Source: Stramonita haemastoma | Taxonomy: Eukaryota; Mollusca; Gastropoda; Neogastropoda; Muricidae | Assembly: GCA_030674155.1 (NCBI GenBank) | Contig: CM060320.1 | Location: 37,967,237-38,002,236, forward strand | Reading direction: 5' to 3' | Length of the DNA stretch: 35,000 nt | Shown: one piece after another, positions 1 to 34,980 of the stretch | How the letters are laid out: each line of letters starts with the position of its first letter | Numbering within the stretch: position 1 is the stretch's first letter | Notes under the pieces: model-generated | Seen by the model: only the letters and a program-made list of their open reading frames with translations | The model's database searches: none | Told to the model about the DNA's origin: nothing | Translations under genes and position numbers: made by a program

Positions 1-1
1 A

Positions 2-265
2 TACGCCCGCAGGCTGACCGCCAACAGAGACCTGATCGAGGACACGGTGGACCCGGAACACGTCATCCCGCCCCTGCTGCAGGACGGGGTCATGACCACC
101 TTGGAGGAGGGCCTCCTGAAGGCCGTGCAGGGTCGGCACGTGCTGACCTGGACCGTCCTGTGGGGCGTGCTGCTCCAGAGAGGCCTGAGGGCTTATGATG
201 CCTTCATGGCGGCTTTGATGGAGCATGGGTATTCCGCGCTCTGCCGCACCATTGAGGAGACCAAG
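2..265 (+). CDS. CARD-domain protein, penultimate exon (5' end outside window)
   Basis: The open frame runs from the left edge to a GT donor after GAGACCAAG (phase 0), giving 88 residues. The pattern is that of a caspase-recruitment domain: a helix around LTANRDLIEDTV, the PPLLQDGVMT helix-turn, a Glu-rich helix, the hydrophobic helix TWTVLWGVLLQRG, then AYDAFMAALMEHGYSALC matching the CARD C-terminal helices (Ala-aromatic, F, L, aromatic, L). CARDs form homotypic helical assemblies in apoptosis and innate immune signalling, mostly in the cytosol. The first helix may begin in an upstream exon not seen here. No protease, kinase or death domain is visible, so an adaptor role is more likely than a caspase, but partner domains could lie upstream. 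Family call is fairly confident; no orthologue can be named. Confidence 0.82.
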
Positions 266-379
266 GTGAGGGTGGGTGTGGGTTGTGTGTGTGAGGAGGG
301 GGGGGGGGGGGGTTGGTTGGGTTGGTTGGTTTGGTTGTTAAGTTTGGGTTTGGTTTGGGTGGTTGGTTTGGTTGGTTGG

Positions 380-434
<55 letters not shown>

Positions 435-1162
435 TGTGTCTGTGTCTGTGTCTGTGTCTGGTCTGTCTGTGTGTCTGTGTGTCTGTGTGTCTGTCTGTGT
501 GTGTTGTTGATTGTTGTTGTTGCTGTTGTTGCTGCTGCTGCTGCTGTTATTGTTGTTGTTGTTGGTTGGTTGGTTGGTTGGTTGGTTGGTTGGTTGGTTG
601 GTTGGTTGGTTGGTTGGTTGGTTTGTTGGCGTGTGAGGGTGGAAGGGTGATTGGTTTGGTTGGTTGGCTGCTTAGCTGGTTGTTGGTTGGCTGTTTTGGC
701 TGGTTGGTTGGTTGGTTTGGATGATTGGTTTGGTTGGTTTGGGTGGGTGGGTGGTTGGTTGGTTGGCGTGGGTGGATTGGATGGGTGGGGTGGGTGGGGA
801 TGTTTGAGTAGTAGGACTTGGACCTAAGATTTGAGAGACGATGGTGGTGGTGGTGGTGGTGGTGGTGGTGGTGGTGGTGGTGGTGGTGAAGTGAGCGGAT
901 GTGTGGGGGGGGAGGGGGCGGGAGTGTGGAGAGAGAGAGAGAGATGATAGCCATGGGGAGAGACAGACAGACTGACAAACAGACAGATATACAGACACAG
1001 AGACAGACAGACACACAGACAGACACACAGACAGACAGAGACAGACACAGACACAGACACAGACCGACATACGAAAAAAGTTTACATTCTTACTGTCATG
1101 AACACAACTTCTTAAGATTCTTTCTCTCTTCACGAAACAAAAAAGTGTCCGTCCACACACAG
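266..1162 (+). repeat. Intron of the CARD gene, built almost wholly of simple repeats
   Basis: The 897-bp intron contains in order a G run (298-311), GGTT repeats, (GT)n at about 380-432, TGTGTC repeats to 465, short CTG/TTG triplets (505-560), a long (GGTT)n at 560-640 with degenerate continuation to about 775, (TGG)n at 842-888, and (CAGA)n at 960-1062. About 90 bp before the acceptor are non-repetitive. Open frames read through here are translations of these repeats, not genes. Confidence 0.9.
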
Positions 1163-2074
1163 GTGACTGGAGTGGAAGCCATGCAGTCTGCACTGCACCG
1201 CAACATGATGGCGGCAACCACCTTGAAACTCGCAGAAGAAGAAGACAACCCGAACCGCAGAAGCCAGGCTTCAGAGCCGCCCCTGTTCTCCAGAGGAGTG
1301 GATGCAGCCCCGCCGCTCCTTCCTCTTCAAGCTGCAGGGTCTCCGCAGTCCGGAGCCAACCTTAGCCCGAGACCCCCCGATCAGGTCCTCCCCGACGACA
1401 CCACCCCCAGCCGACCTCACGCCAGTCCTCTCCTACCCGGCTACAGCCAGGAGGACCTGGATTTCCTGTGCACCCCGAGGACCAAGCTGCAGGGGAAGGA
1501 GGACTCTGACGCTGAGGACCCTGCCGAGACGTCTCGGACTGAAGACTGGCTGTACAACCCCACCTGGGCTGACCCGTACAATCACTTACGTGGAGCCAGT
1601 GTGGTCACCACCCCCTCCCCTCCTCCCGTGTTCAGGAGGAGCTCCGCTCTGGAGAGCGGGTACATGAGGCCTTCAGCTGATGCCGTCCTTCCCCCGAGAC
1701 GCGCCAGCGTGGACGTGTCTGACCTGAGCCATCGCGATAGAGACAATGACCCTGAGCCTCGCCAGTCCTCCGCCACAAACGCGGATGACCCGAGATACGC
1801 TCCGCTCTTTCCCAGACTCCGCACTATCACAGAGAGAGACAGCGAGGCCGGCACGGGGACTGAGGTCAGAGACAGGCGGAGAGCTGTGCTGTCCACCCTC
1901 AACAGGAATCCTCGCGATGTAGCGGGGGACAGGAGGAGGAAATCGTTCGTGCCGGAAAGAAGCGGAGCCCGGCTCATTCCCGCCACCCGCCCCAACACTA
2001 TCGGGGTGCCCAAGCTGAACCTGCAGACAGACCCTCCTCCTGTGACTTCTCTGACTTACAGGGTCCCGAACTAA
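1163..2074 (+). CDS. CARD-domain protein, terminal exon (disordered C-terminal tail)
   Basis: The exon begins after an acceptor ACACACAG at 1155-1162 and is in phase with the exon ending at 265; it reads 303 codons to TAA at 2072-2074. The tail is rich in Ser, Pro, Arg, Asp and Glu, with almost no long hydrophobic stretch, so it is probably disordered. Short segments stand out: YSQEDLDFLCTPR, WLYNPTWADPYNHL, DDPRYAPLFPRLRTITERD and RRRKSFVPERSGARLIPA, which could be docking or phosphorylation motifs. Base composition is clearly coding-like and GC-rich compared with the surrounding repeats. The open frame extends upstream to 899 through the intron, but that part is translated CAGA repeat. No known domain is recognised in the tail. 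Confidence 0.8.
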   Translation: MTGVEAMQSALHRNMMAATTLKLAEEEDNPNRRSQASEPPLFSRGVDAAPPLLPLQAAGSPQSGANLSPRPPDQVLPDDTTPSRPHASPLLPGYSQEDLDFLCTPRTKLQGKEDSDAEDPAETSRTEDWLYNPTWADPYNHLRGASVVTTPSPPPVFRRSSALESGYMRPSADAVLPPRRASVDVSDLSHRDRDNDPEPRQSSATNADDPRYAPLFPRLRTITERDSEAGTGTEVRDRRRAVLSTLNRNPRDVAGDRRRKSFVPERSGARLIPATRPNTIGVPKLNLQTDPPPVTSLTYRVPN

Positions 2075-2423
2075 CTTGAACGAAATGAACATGACAGTAC
2101 TTTTTTGTTGTTTTTGCATTCCCTGGCCATGCTGAATCGTTCGTTAGTCAGGTCCAGGGTGGTGAAGTCAGCAGTCTGCCGCATCAACCACGCCAATTCT
2201 CTCTTTTTTTTTTTTTTGCCTGGACGCTCTACTGGGCTGGGCCATGTCTGGTACCTCAGTGGGTTAGAGGTGGGCGGGCCAGGTCTGCAGGATATGGGAG
2301 GGGATCTGTGGGCCTGTGCCACAAGGAAAACGTACACCTAGGGGATATTTTCAGGCGATGGAGATGGGACAGGAGCTGGCAGTGTCCTGTTCGCAGTTTT
2401 AAGATGGTAACTTGACCACAAGG
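2075..2423 (+). other. Probable 3' UTR / downstream flank of the CARD gene
   Basis: Mostly unique sequence with a T15 run near 2203-2218. No clear AATAAA was found close to the stop at 2074. Short open frames on both strands lack coding character. Confidence 0.45.
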
Positions 2424-2540
2424 GGGCGGGATAGCTCAGTGGTCAGAGCGCTCGCTTTCCCCCAGTCAAGTTAAGCAACGTCGAGCGTGGTTACCAGTTG
2501 GATGGGTGACCGTATGCGCGCCTTGGCTTCAGTACAGTCT
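2424..2540 (+). repeat. Family B SINE, 5' part (tRNA-like head plus 5S-like segment)
   Basis: Starts GGGCGGGATAGCTCAGTGGT, a tRNA box A-like head. At 2468-2512 it carries GTTAAGCAACGTCG and TTGGATGGGTGACC, both hallmark 5S rRNA segments. It is cut off in a C17 run (2541-2557), so the 3' half seen in other copies is absent. Confidence 0.8.
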
Positions 2541-2561
2541 CCCCCCCCCCCCCCCCCAACT

Positions 2562-2597
2562 GAGCGCTCTGACCACTGAGCTATCCTGTCCCCTGAT
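2562..2597 (-). repeat. Family B SINE head in reverse orientation
   Basis: Only the tRNA-like head is present, inverted against the copy at 2424. The 24 bases at 2562-2585 are an exact reverse complement of 2430-2453, making a large hairpin-capable pair with a C-run loop. Confidence 0.75.
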
Positions 2598-3160
2598 ATC
2601 TGTTTGCATGGCCATATTCGGTGAAATGCATAGTGCCTGGTCTTCTCCTGTGCTTGTAACTCTGCAGGAGGTCTGCCCACTGGCCTCAGCCGACACATTC
2701 CGTCTTCACAGCAGCTCATCCAAAAGTTAAGAAAAAAAATCCATATTTGCTTGAAAGACAGACAGGAGAATGGGGCTAGGTAGACAGAAAATAAGCTTGA
2801 GAGATAGACAGAAGACAGAGGTAAGGAAAAAGACCAAAAAAAAGGACAAAAACAAAAGATGTTAAAGAAAAGGGGAAATTTTCCATATAGAAATTTCAGA
2901 AGACAGGATTACCAGTTATACCGAAAGACCTCCTGGTATCCCCCCCACCCCTACCCCCACGAAAAAATGGTGATGGTCACTGATAATGATAGTCAGAGAT
3001 GATAATGATGATGAACATAGTTATGTCCAAGAATACAATATCTGAGAAGTCCGAATGATGAGGATATTTTAGATGACTCCTTTCAAGTTACATCTGACAT
3101 GTTCACATTAGTTTTAATGTATCAAGAGCCTTTGAAGATCAAATCATTTTGAAGCATGCA
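2598..3160. other. Intergenic unique sequence
   Basis: No gene or repeat copy recognised. It is purine-rich around 2740-2880 (GACAGA, GAAAA), with a short CCCC/ACCC stretch at 2940-2960 and a GATGAT stretch near 2990-3015. Confidence 0.5.
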
Positions 3161-3161
3161 C

Positions 3162-3371
<210 letters not shown>

Positions 3372-3547
3372 TTGCCCAAATGCACATCTGCACGCATGTG
3401 TATTTGTGTGAGGGCACATATGTGTGTACAAATATACATATTCAAACATGTGTATATGTTGTCTCTGTGTGTTATGTTTTACTATGTGAGCATATGTTTA
3501 TAGAGTATTTAAGAACACATGTAATTTTAACATATTTTTTCTCATCA

Positions 3548-3550
<3 letters not shown>

Positions 3551-3578
<28 letters not shown>

Positions 3579-3584
3579 AGTATG

Positions 3585-3621
<37 letters not shown>

Positions 3622-3794
3622 ACACACACACACACACGCACGCACGCACGCACACACACACACACACATACACACACACATACACACACACATGCACACA
3701 CACATACACACACACATACACACACGCACACACACGCACATACACACACGCACACACACACACACGCACGCACGCACGCGCGCGCGCACACACA

Positions 3795-3850
<56 letters not shown>
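3551..3850. repeat. (CT)n then compound (AC)n microsatellite
   Basis: CT repeat at 3551-3579, then (AC)n to 3850 with ACACATAC, CGCACG and alternating CG/CA interruptions at 3766-3786 that could adopt Z-DNA. It ends exactly where a family A SINE head begins. Confidence 0.95.
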
Positions 3851-3851
<1 letters not shown>

Positions 3852-4172
3852 AGGACGGGAGGGCCTGGTGGTTAGAGCGTTGCGCATTGTACTCTTGATC
3901 TGCCAACCCCTGCTCAAATCCAATTCAAGGGGATATTTTGCCCTGGAGTTAACATCAGTGCCGACTCCACTCTTCCCAAAAGTCTAGGTTGAGACTATAA
4001 ACCAAGGCCCCATGTGCAAACGCACACATAACATCTTGCAGACACACTAAAACCTGTTCCGTTTCTTGAAAGAGTAGGCCAATGTGTGCCGGTGGGAACA
4101 AAAATTACGAAACTATATACACACAAGGACCGGATGTAAAAATGCACATGAGTACTTATTCCATTATCCTTG
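3850..4172 (+). repeat. Family A SINE (degenerate, near full length)
   Basis: The head GGGCCTGGTGGTTAGAGC matches the tRNA box A-like start; it contains the internal blocks GGAGTTAACATCAGTGC and AGAGTAGGCCAATGTGTG, and ends near ATTATCCTTGAAAATAC, followed by another (AC)n at 4172-4206. Box B is eroded. Confidence 0.8.
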
Positions 4173-4206
4173 AAAATACACACACACACACACACATACA
4201 CACACA

Positions 4207-4567
4207 CGCAAATTCATTAAAAGAAAAAAAATACAGACACAAGCATTATGAATTAGATAATTTTATTATATATGTAGAAACTGTGAACAGCTATCTAAAA
4301 AGGTGGGATGGGTTTTCTTTTCAATTTTAAAATGCATTGCATAAAATCCAGAAAAAAACACTAGCTACAACTTATTTTTTATCATAGTAAATGAGAAACA
4401 GTGAACAGCTATTGAGAAGGTGGGTTTTTTATTAAATAAAAAATAAAAAAATAAAAAAAATAATACAAACATACAGACATGGTAGAAATACGTAGAGACC
4501 CAGGCACCGATGCATAACTAGCAAAATGAGGGATCTACTCACAGTGTGCAAATCCAGTATAACTTAT
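4207..4567. other. AT-rich intergenic sequence
   Basis: Nothing gene-like. Two similar segments, around 4275-4315 and 4390-4430, share GTGAACAGCTAT and AAGGTGGG, an old local duplication. An A-rich (AAATAAAA)-type tract lies at 4432-4465. Confidence 0.5.
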
Positions 4568-4978
4568 TTCATTTCATTTCTTACCACTTTATGTCACAGC
4601 AGATTTCTCTGCGTGAAATTTGGGCTGCTCTCCGTGGGGAGAGCGCGTTGCCACAAGTGCAGCACCTATCCATTATTATTTTTTTCCTGTCTGCAACTGT
4701 ATTTGTATCCCTATCAGAGTAGCGTTTTTCTACAGAATTTTGCCAGGGGCAACCCTCTTGTTGTCGTGGGTTCTTTTACGTGTGCTAAATAATGATGAGT
4801 AACACGTGGGACCTCGGTTTATTGTCTCATCTGAAAGAATAGCACCCAGACCACCATTCACGATCTTAAAGATGGGGGAAAAGTTTTGGGCCCAAACGGG
4901 ATTCGAACCACCGCACACTCTGACCTGGAGTTTTCGCTTTCTTGACAGGTATATTACCTCTAGACCACCGATCCACGG
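4568..4978 (-). repeat. Family C tRNA-derived SINE, near full length
   Basis: On the - strand it begins GGATCGGTGGTCTAGAGGTA (box A-like) and has box B GGTTCGAATCC at about 4900. Its body ends with GAGAGC and ATTTCACGCAGAGAAATCTG blocks. It is a close match in order and content to 15812-16197. Confidence 0.82.
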
Positions 4979-4979
4979 G

Positions 4980-5108
4980 TCAAGGGTCCAGAGCCCAGTG
5001 CTAAATTTAGCCCTTTTCTTTTCAACAAGTCCAAGTGCGGTCAGTTCCTGCTATAATTAGCACCAGCTGGGATGGAATGGATAGCAGCTGAGAGTAGCCA
5101 AAAGCTGG
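4980..5108 (-). repeat. Family D repeat, truncated
   Basis: Reads in reverse as the D core (CAGCTGGTGCTAATTATAGC, then CCGCACTTGGACTTG). Its 3' end is missing and it joins directly to the head of the family C SINE. Confidence 0.7.
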
Positions 5109-6048
5109 GGAAACTAGCATCTGTGTCCTGAATAACCCTCAGTGCAGTAAATACCCTTATGACTCTCTGAGGAGTTCACGGATAAATAAGAAATGGGGGG
5201 GGAAAGTACAAATTCAAGGCTATTTAACTATCTACACATAGTGGATAAAACCAATCACAAATCAAGATCACCTTAATCTAAACTTTTGAAGTGAAACTGG
5301 GGCATCCATAAATTGCTGGAAAAATCACAACAAACAAAAAAAAACCTACAAAACTGCTGATGACTTCAATCATAGCAGAGCTTGTTTTTGTAAGAGAGTA
5401 AAAAAAAAATACCCAAAAAACAGACAAACATATATATTGCAAAAGCAATAAGTACAGTCTAAAAATACCAACAACAAAATTATTTCAACAACATAAACAA
5501 CAACAATAAACACTCTATCAAGCACCCTGAATGATTTTGCTAAACATTCACAGATGACAAATAATTCTTCAAGGGAGCTCTCTTACGAAAAAAGACAAGA
5601 AAATAGTTTTTATAAAATATAATGTATAATTATGAAGATTATCAAATATGAAAAAAAAAGTCATGTATACTTTGCATGTCAATACAAAAAGCTATATTAC
5701 TGACACAAGTCACTGACAGCAGTATCACAGATCAAATATCACAACCACAAAATAACTCCAGTACTTAATCTTAAAAATAAATGTTAACACTGCAGTATTT
5801 GGGTTTGCATCTAAAAGGCTTGTTCTACTTGGGAATAAATACAATTGACTTCTTGCCTACAATACAAATGGTGTCTATGTAATTGATCATGTGCTTTGTG
5901 ATATTATATCTGCATCGCTAACCCCTCAAGCCATCCAACACATTACAAACTGTTATAGAAGTATAATGTTACTGCAAATAAAGGTCTAAAGTGCTTTATG
6001 CATATACAGTTACCAAAATATCACTGGATTTTGTTACTCCCCTCCCCC

Positions 6049-6052
<4 letters not shown>
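5109..6052. other. AT-rich intergenic or distal 3' UTR sequence
   Basis: Many A-runs and CAACAA stretches; no coding region, RNA gene or repeat copy recognised. Confidence 0.5.

Positions 6053-6116
<64 letters not shown>
6053..6116. repeat. (CT)n microsatellite
   Basis: About 31 uninterrupted CT units, then AT-rich sequence. Confidence 0.95.
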
Positions 6117-6120
<4 letters not shown>

Positions 6121-6727
6121 TATTTCTAAATTTTTAAATCGTATGTGTGTGTGTTCATGTGTATACACTTAAACATGCACACTCTTCTTAATCAACTATG
6201 AACCATCCCCAAAAACCCCCCCCAAAACAAAAAAGAATTGAACCGTCCCCAAAGTCTTTGCTCCTGAACCTCTCTTTCCCCACCCCTCTACCTGAATGGA
6301 GTTTTTTTTTCAAAAGAATATTTCACAAAAAAACAACAATGCTTAAAAATGTCAGCACAAAAAGCATAATACATGGCACAATATTAAAAAAATTACTCAG
6401 TCATAGTCGTTTAAAGTTATAAGGGAGAGGGTGGGGAAGTGGACAGGAAAGAAAAAATCTATTAATTTTACAGCTTGCTAGAAAGTGTTGCAAAAGTTCA
6501 AAATAGAAAAAGGTCTCTAGAGCCTGCTAGGGGGAACATATCTGTAACTTGGGGGGGGGAAGGGTGTTCTCTGTTGGGGAGTTTTCCCCTTGGCTAGTGC
6601 TCCAAGGTCCCCCAATGGTGAGATCCTGCATTTGCGAATATTTGCCCACCAGTAAGACAGTTGCTTTCTGACTTCAATGTGACATCTTAACATGACACCA
6701 GTATACATACTTCATTTTTTCAAATAG
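6117..6727. other. AT-rich unique sequence
   Basis: Short open frames only, no supporting features. Confidence 0.45.
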
Positions 6728-6996
6728 TGTCATCCCCTCCTACCAGTATGCAACGACCTACTTTTCTAAAAGGTAGAACAGGTTTTAACATGAGCACAAG
6801 ATATTCTGAGCGCATTCACGCATGGGAACTCTGTGAATAGTCTCATCTGAAGAACTTTCAGGGCAGAGGGGTTGGTACTGATGCTAACTCCAGGGGGGGA
6901 AAAAAAAGCCCTCAAGTGGGTGGTTCAGTGGTGGCTCAAACCTGTCCTGACACAGCAAGAGCTCCAGTTCTAACCACTAGGCTACCCCACCCTCCT
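6728..6996 (-). repeat. Family A SINE, reverse orientation
   Basis: The head on the - strand is GGGTAGCCTAGTGGTTAGAA; internal blocks (AGTCCTTC-type, GGAGTTAGCATCAGTACC) are diverged but in order. The 3' tail hairpin block is missing. Confidence 0.72.
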
Positions 6997-6999
6997 AAA

Positions 7000-7735
7000 C
7001 TTGCTTTTAATTCTGCCAGAAATTTCCTTCACAGATGGCCTGAAGCTGAAATGCTGAGTTCATTATGAAACTACAAATTGGTGCCCCTTTTTTTTTTTCT
7101 TCTTTGCACATGGAAGTGGGGAGGGGGAGGGGGGTAGAGAGAGGTCCTTTTTATGATAGTAAAAAAACAAGAGTTACATTTCTTGGTGATTATTTTCTGC
7201 CACTCAAACTCATGTTGGACCCTTTTCATTCAACTCTTTTGACAGCCAAGCTTCCTTCATCTTCAGAGTCAAATTACGAGTTTTGACTGACAGCTTCCTT
7301 ACTGGCTTGCTAACACTCACAATAATTATGTGTATGTACACTAGTCTGTACACCATGGGGAAAAAACCTTGTCAAGGCACTGAGATCAGCCAAATTGTTT
7401 CAGATGTGATGAATTCAAAACTACATAAAGACGTAAACCAGTAATTATGTACTTCTTCAACTTTACATAAAGATGTAAACCAGAAATTATGTACTTCATC
7501 AATTTTACATGTCAAACAAGGAGAAATATTACTCATGCAGATGTTGGTTGTTGTTTTTTTAACCTGAGTTAGAAACCACTTTTACCCCATGCTATTGCAA
7601 AATACATTTGAGAGAGGAAGCTGACAGGCAGGTAAGATGGATATGGGGAGAAGCTTCTATACACAAAGAAGTGAATTATATGTATAAGGGGATCACATGA
7701 AACAAACTCTCATCATCCCTTGTTTTTGTTTTAAC
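7000..7735. other. Unique AT-rich sequence with a 50-bp duplication
   Basis: Around 7418-7510 a segment of about 53 bp (ACATAAAGAYGTAAACCAG, AATTATGTACTTC) occurs twice in tandem. Otherwise nothing recognised. Confidence 0.5.
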
Positions 7736-7741
7736 AACAGC

Positions 7742-7824
<83 letters not shown>
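7736..7824. repeat. (CAA)n followed by (AT)n microsatellite
   Basis: CAACAACAA at 7737-7753, then about 34 AT units to 7824; the AT part is self-complementary and likely extrudes. Confidence 0.95.
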
Positions 7825-7826
<2 letters not shown>

Positions 7827-8280
7827 CTAGCTTTTCATTTAGAAAAGAATTAAGAACAGGATACTCTCTCCTAAATGAAAAAAAAACCTACAGAGAAAGA
7901 TCTCTTTCTCTCTAAAAAAAAAAAGAACAAAGACACACAACTTTAAACCAAGTCCAATGATGCTATGCTCCCCACTAACTTAGAATTCAGTTTGTATACA
8001 ACACAACCAACTAGCTGTGAAATATCTCTAAATATAAATCATGAGTGAAACTGGAACAACCAAAACAAAAACGTATCAGATCAGAATCAAAAGCAAACCT
8101 TCTGAGATCAAGGTTGAACTATCGACATCACAACTTGCAAGGTAAACTTCAACACACAACAGAAGTCACCGGAAATCCAAACATTGCAGATCAACAATAA
8201 TCCCGAGTAAAAAAAAATTCATACAAAAACCGTTAGCAACAACAAAACACTGATAATCCTCCTCATCATATCATCATCAC

Positions 8281-8312
<32 letters not shown>

Positions 8313-8734
8313 CAATCTGAATTAACATTAAGGCATCACATGAATAGCAGAAACCGAACAAGTATAACAGCTTTTTTCCTTCCACAAACACAAATTAATG
8401 GCACATCACTCCAAGCAAAAAGAGCTTGAGGCCAGGCGTGAAATTAAACATGACTAAACAAAAGACGCAAAGAAATAAATGATGAAATCTGTTATCAGTG
8501 AGGTAAAGAATAAAGGTCAACTTTGAGCAACAATCACGAAAAAAAGATGGAAAGAAACCAATAATTCTTGTATCTATGAGGTATGAAACATATTGAGCAA
8601 TAATCAGAACTGAACTGTGGATAGACTGAAAAAAAAAGGGGGAGGGAAATACACATATTGGTAAATTTATAAACCAAACACATCTATAACATGAATATCA
8701 AAAGCAGTGAGAAATATAGCTAAATTCATTGATG
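7825..8734. other. AT-rich unique sequence with (ATC)n
   Basis: An (ATC)n tract lies at about 8269-8311. No gene, SINE or RNA recognised in the rest. Confidence 0.5.
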
Positions 8735-9345
8735 CATCAGATTCATCCATTAAGATCCCCTGTGGGAATGCCGGGGAGGGCTGTCAGTATAGATGGCATC
8801 CCAACCTTCTGGAAATTACGTGCTAGTAATTTCCTCTTTTCTATCCCTTTCTTTGTTTCTGCCATGTTCCTTTCGTTCCTGTCACCTTGTCTATTTTCTA
8901 CGTTCTTGGTCCATTTCTCTGGACTTTTTTTTTCCAGAAAGACTTCAAAAGAGAACAGCTCTCTCCCAAGCTGCAGTCAGTTATGCTGGGCCACACTCAC
9001 CAGGAGCTTAATGGCAGCACAAGAAATTTTCCCTCGTATGACAGACAGCCATAGTTGCTGTCTGAGCATTCAACAAAGAAGAAGAAGAAGAAGAAGAAGA
9101 AGAAGAAGAAGAAGAAGAAGAAGAAGAGAAGAAGAAGAAGAAGAAGAAGGAGAAGGAGAAGAAGAAGAAGAAGAGAAGAGAAGAAGAAGAAGAAGAAAAG
9201 AAGAAGAAGAAGAAGAAGAGACGAAGAAGAAGAAGAAGAGAAGAAGAAGAAGAAGAAGAAGAAGAAGAAGAAGAAGAAGAAGAAGGAGAAGAAGAAGGAG
9301 AAGAAGAAGAGAAGAGAAGAAGAAGAAGAAGAAGAAGAAGAAAGA
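8735..9345 (+). repeat. Element G-H with long (AAG)n tail
   Basis: The ~340-bp body (starting near CCCTGTGGGAATGCCGGGG, ending GCTGTCTGAGCATTCAACAA) is followed by ~270 bp of AAG with GGA/GAGA variants. The same body and a TTC tail occur in reverse at 22676-23282. It behaves as a retroposon whose tail grew into a triplet repeat. Long Lys/Arg/Glu open frames are tail translations. Confidence 0.75.
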
Positions 9346-9480
9346 AGATCCATTAGGTTAATGTCAGAAGTATGCTGTCCTTTACAAAAAAACACACACA
9401 TATACAAAAAAAAAAACATTTGGATACTTTTTGCGTTATATTTTAAGGCAATTTAGTTGCTACATTCAGGTGTTTGTGTA

Positions 9481-9482
<2 letters not shown>

Positions 9483-9528
<46 letters not shown>

Positions 9529-9544
9529 GTGTGTGTGTGTGTGT
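9483..9544. repeat. (GT)n microsatellite
   Basis: TG units interrupted once by TTTTG near 9525. Confidence 0.95.
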
Positions 9545-10096
9545 AAGCACATGAATGCCTATGTGTGTGCACGTACACACACATGCATGCGTGTGTCTGT
9601 CATATATATTATTAGCAAATGTTTCTTTTCAAAGCCAGATCAATTAAGAGTGTTTATTTAGCACATGCAACATAAACAATACACTCATATTTTCATAGCA
9701 TATGCCATAGCCTGTTTACATCATGGTATCTACATCAATAGGATGGTTTACAGTCTTTTCTCTATGTGATTCAAACATCATAAGCTTAATTTTCAATTCA
9801 GCAGCTACACCACACAAAACCTGAACATCAGAAATCTAAGCACAACTTTCATGTAACTCACAGAATCAAGATTTCATGTTTTCATCTTGCCTACTTGAAA
9901 CTGTTTTTTTAGTTCTGGCCCTATCATGAAATCTGATTGGTTGATTCTGGAAGGCTCTTTACTCTCAACCTGATGTGTGATTGATTGGCTTATTTTTAAC
10001 AGTCTTTGTCACATTTGATAGGTTGGTTCTGATGCTGAAATTCCATTGGTTAATTCAGACGCCTAAAACTCTTCTTGTGGTTTCTGATTGGTTGGT
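9545..10096 (-). other. Probable 3' UTR of the STAND/TPR gene
   Basis: Lies directly after the stop. At 9940-10095 the motif GATTGGTTG/ATTGGTT recurs several times (CTGATTGGTTGRTTC), an imperfect tandem repeat containing CCAAT-type boxes on the - strand. Confidence 0.45.
9653..9658 (-). promoter_or_regulatory. Candidate polyadenylation signal AATAAA for the STAND/TPR gene
   Basis: A perfect AATAAA on the - strand about 440 nt after the stop codon. It is one of several AATAAA matches in this AT-rich region, so it is only a candidate for the 3' end. Confidence 0.25.
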
Positions 10097-34738
<24,642 letters not shown>

Positions 34739-34779
34739 CTGCAGCAACACATATATGTATAAAAGGATAACCAAAAAAA

Positions 34780-34980
34780 ATTTCTGCAGCTCGTCTGGTC
34801 CTCAGAAAGAAAAAATCTGAGCACATTGCCCTCCTCTTGCAATCTCTCCATTGGCTGCCCATACACAGACAGTAAACTACAAGATCAATACCCTCTGTTA
34901 CAAATGTCTTCACAAAACTGCACCCTCCTACCTCTGTGAATGTCTTCATTGTACACACCTTCTCGCTCCCTCCGCTTGGC
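34780..34980 (+). pseudogene. LINE reverse-transcriptase C-terminal fragment, decayed
   Basis: Three consecutive segments in shifting frames read AARLVLRKKKSEHIALLLQS then LHWLPIHRQ; VNYKINTLCYKCLHKTAPSY; and YTPSRSLRLAADTLSL. These are the conserved tail blocks (HI-LL-SLHWLP, YKI--L-YK-LH--APSYL, TPSRSLRS) of CR1/jockey-type LINE ORF2 proteins. At least two frameshifts and an in-frame stop make it inactive. It lies in the intron upstream of exon 1, antisense to the gene. Confidence 0.85.

Noticed and set aside
47..724. Reading the CARD frame onward through 266-724
   Set aside because: The frame passes a strong donor (AAG then GTGAGG) and enters repeats (Cys-Val, Gly-Trp-Leu-Val runs). The intron model keeps phase with the exon at 1163.
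560..775. Telomere-like repeat from GGTT units
   Set aside because: The unit is a four-base GGTT, not TTAGGG, and it lies in an intron among other simple repeats.
2468..2512. A 5S rRNA gene
   Set aside because: Only the ~45-bp middle segment matches, next to a tRNA-like head and repeated in several copies: a SINE, not a gene.
3766..3786. Alternating CG/CA patch as a regulatory Z-DNA site
   Set aside because: It is embedded in a microsatellite with no gene promoter nearby; noted only as composition.
8729..9361. A 210-codon Arg/Glu-rich open frame
   Set aside because: It is element G-H followed by the (AAG)n tail; the other strand and frames are equally open.
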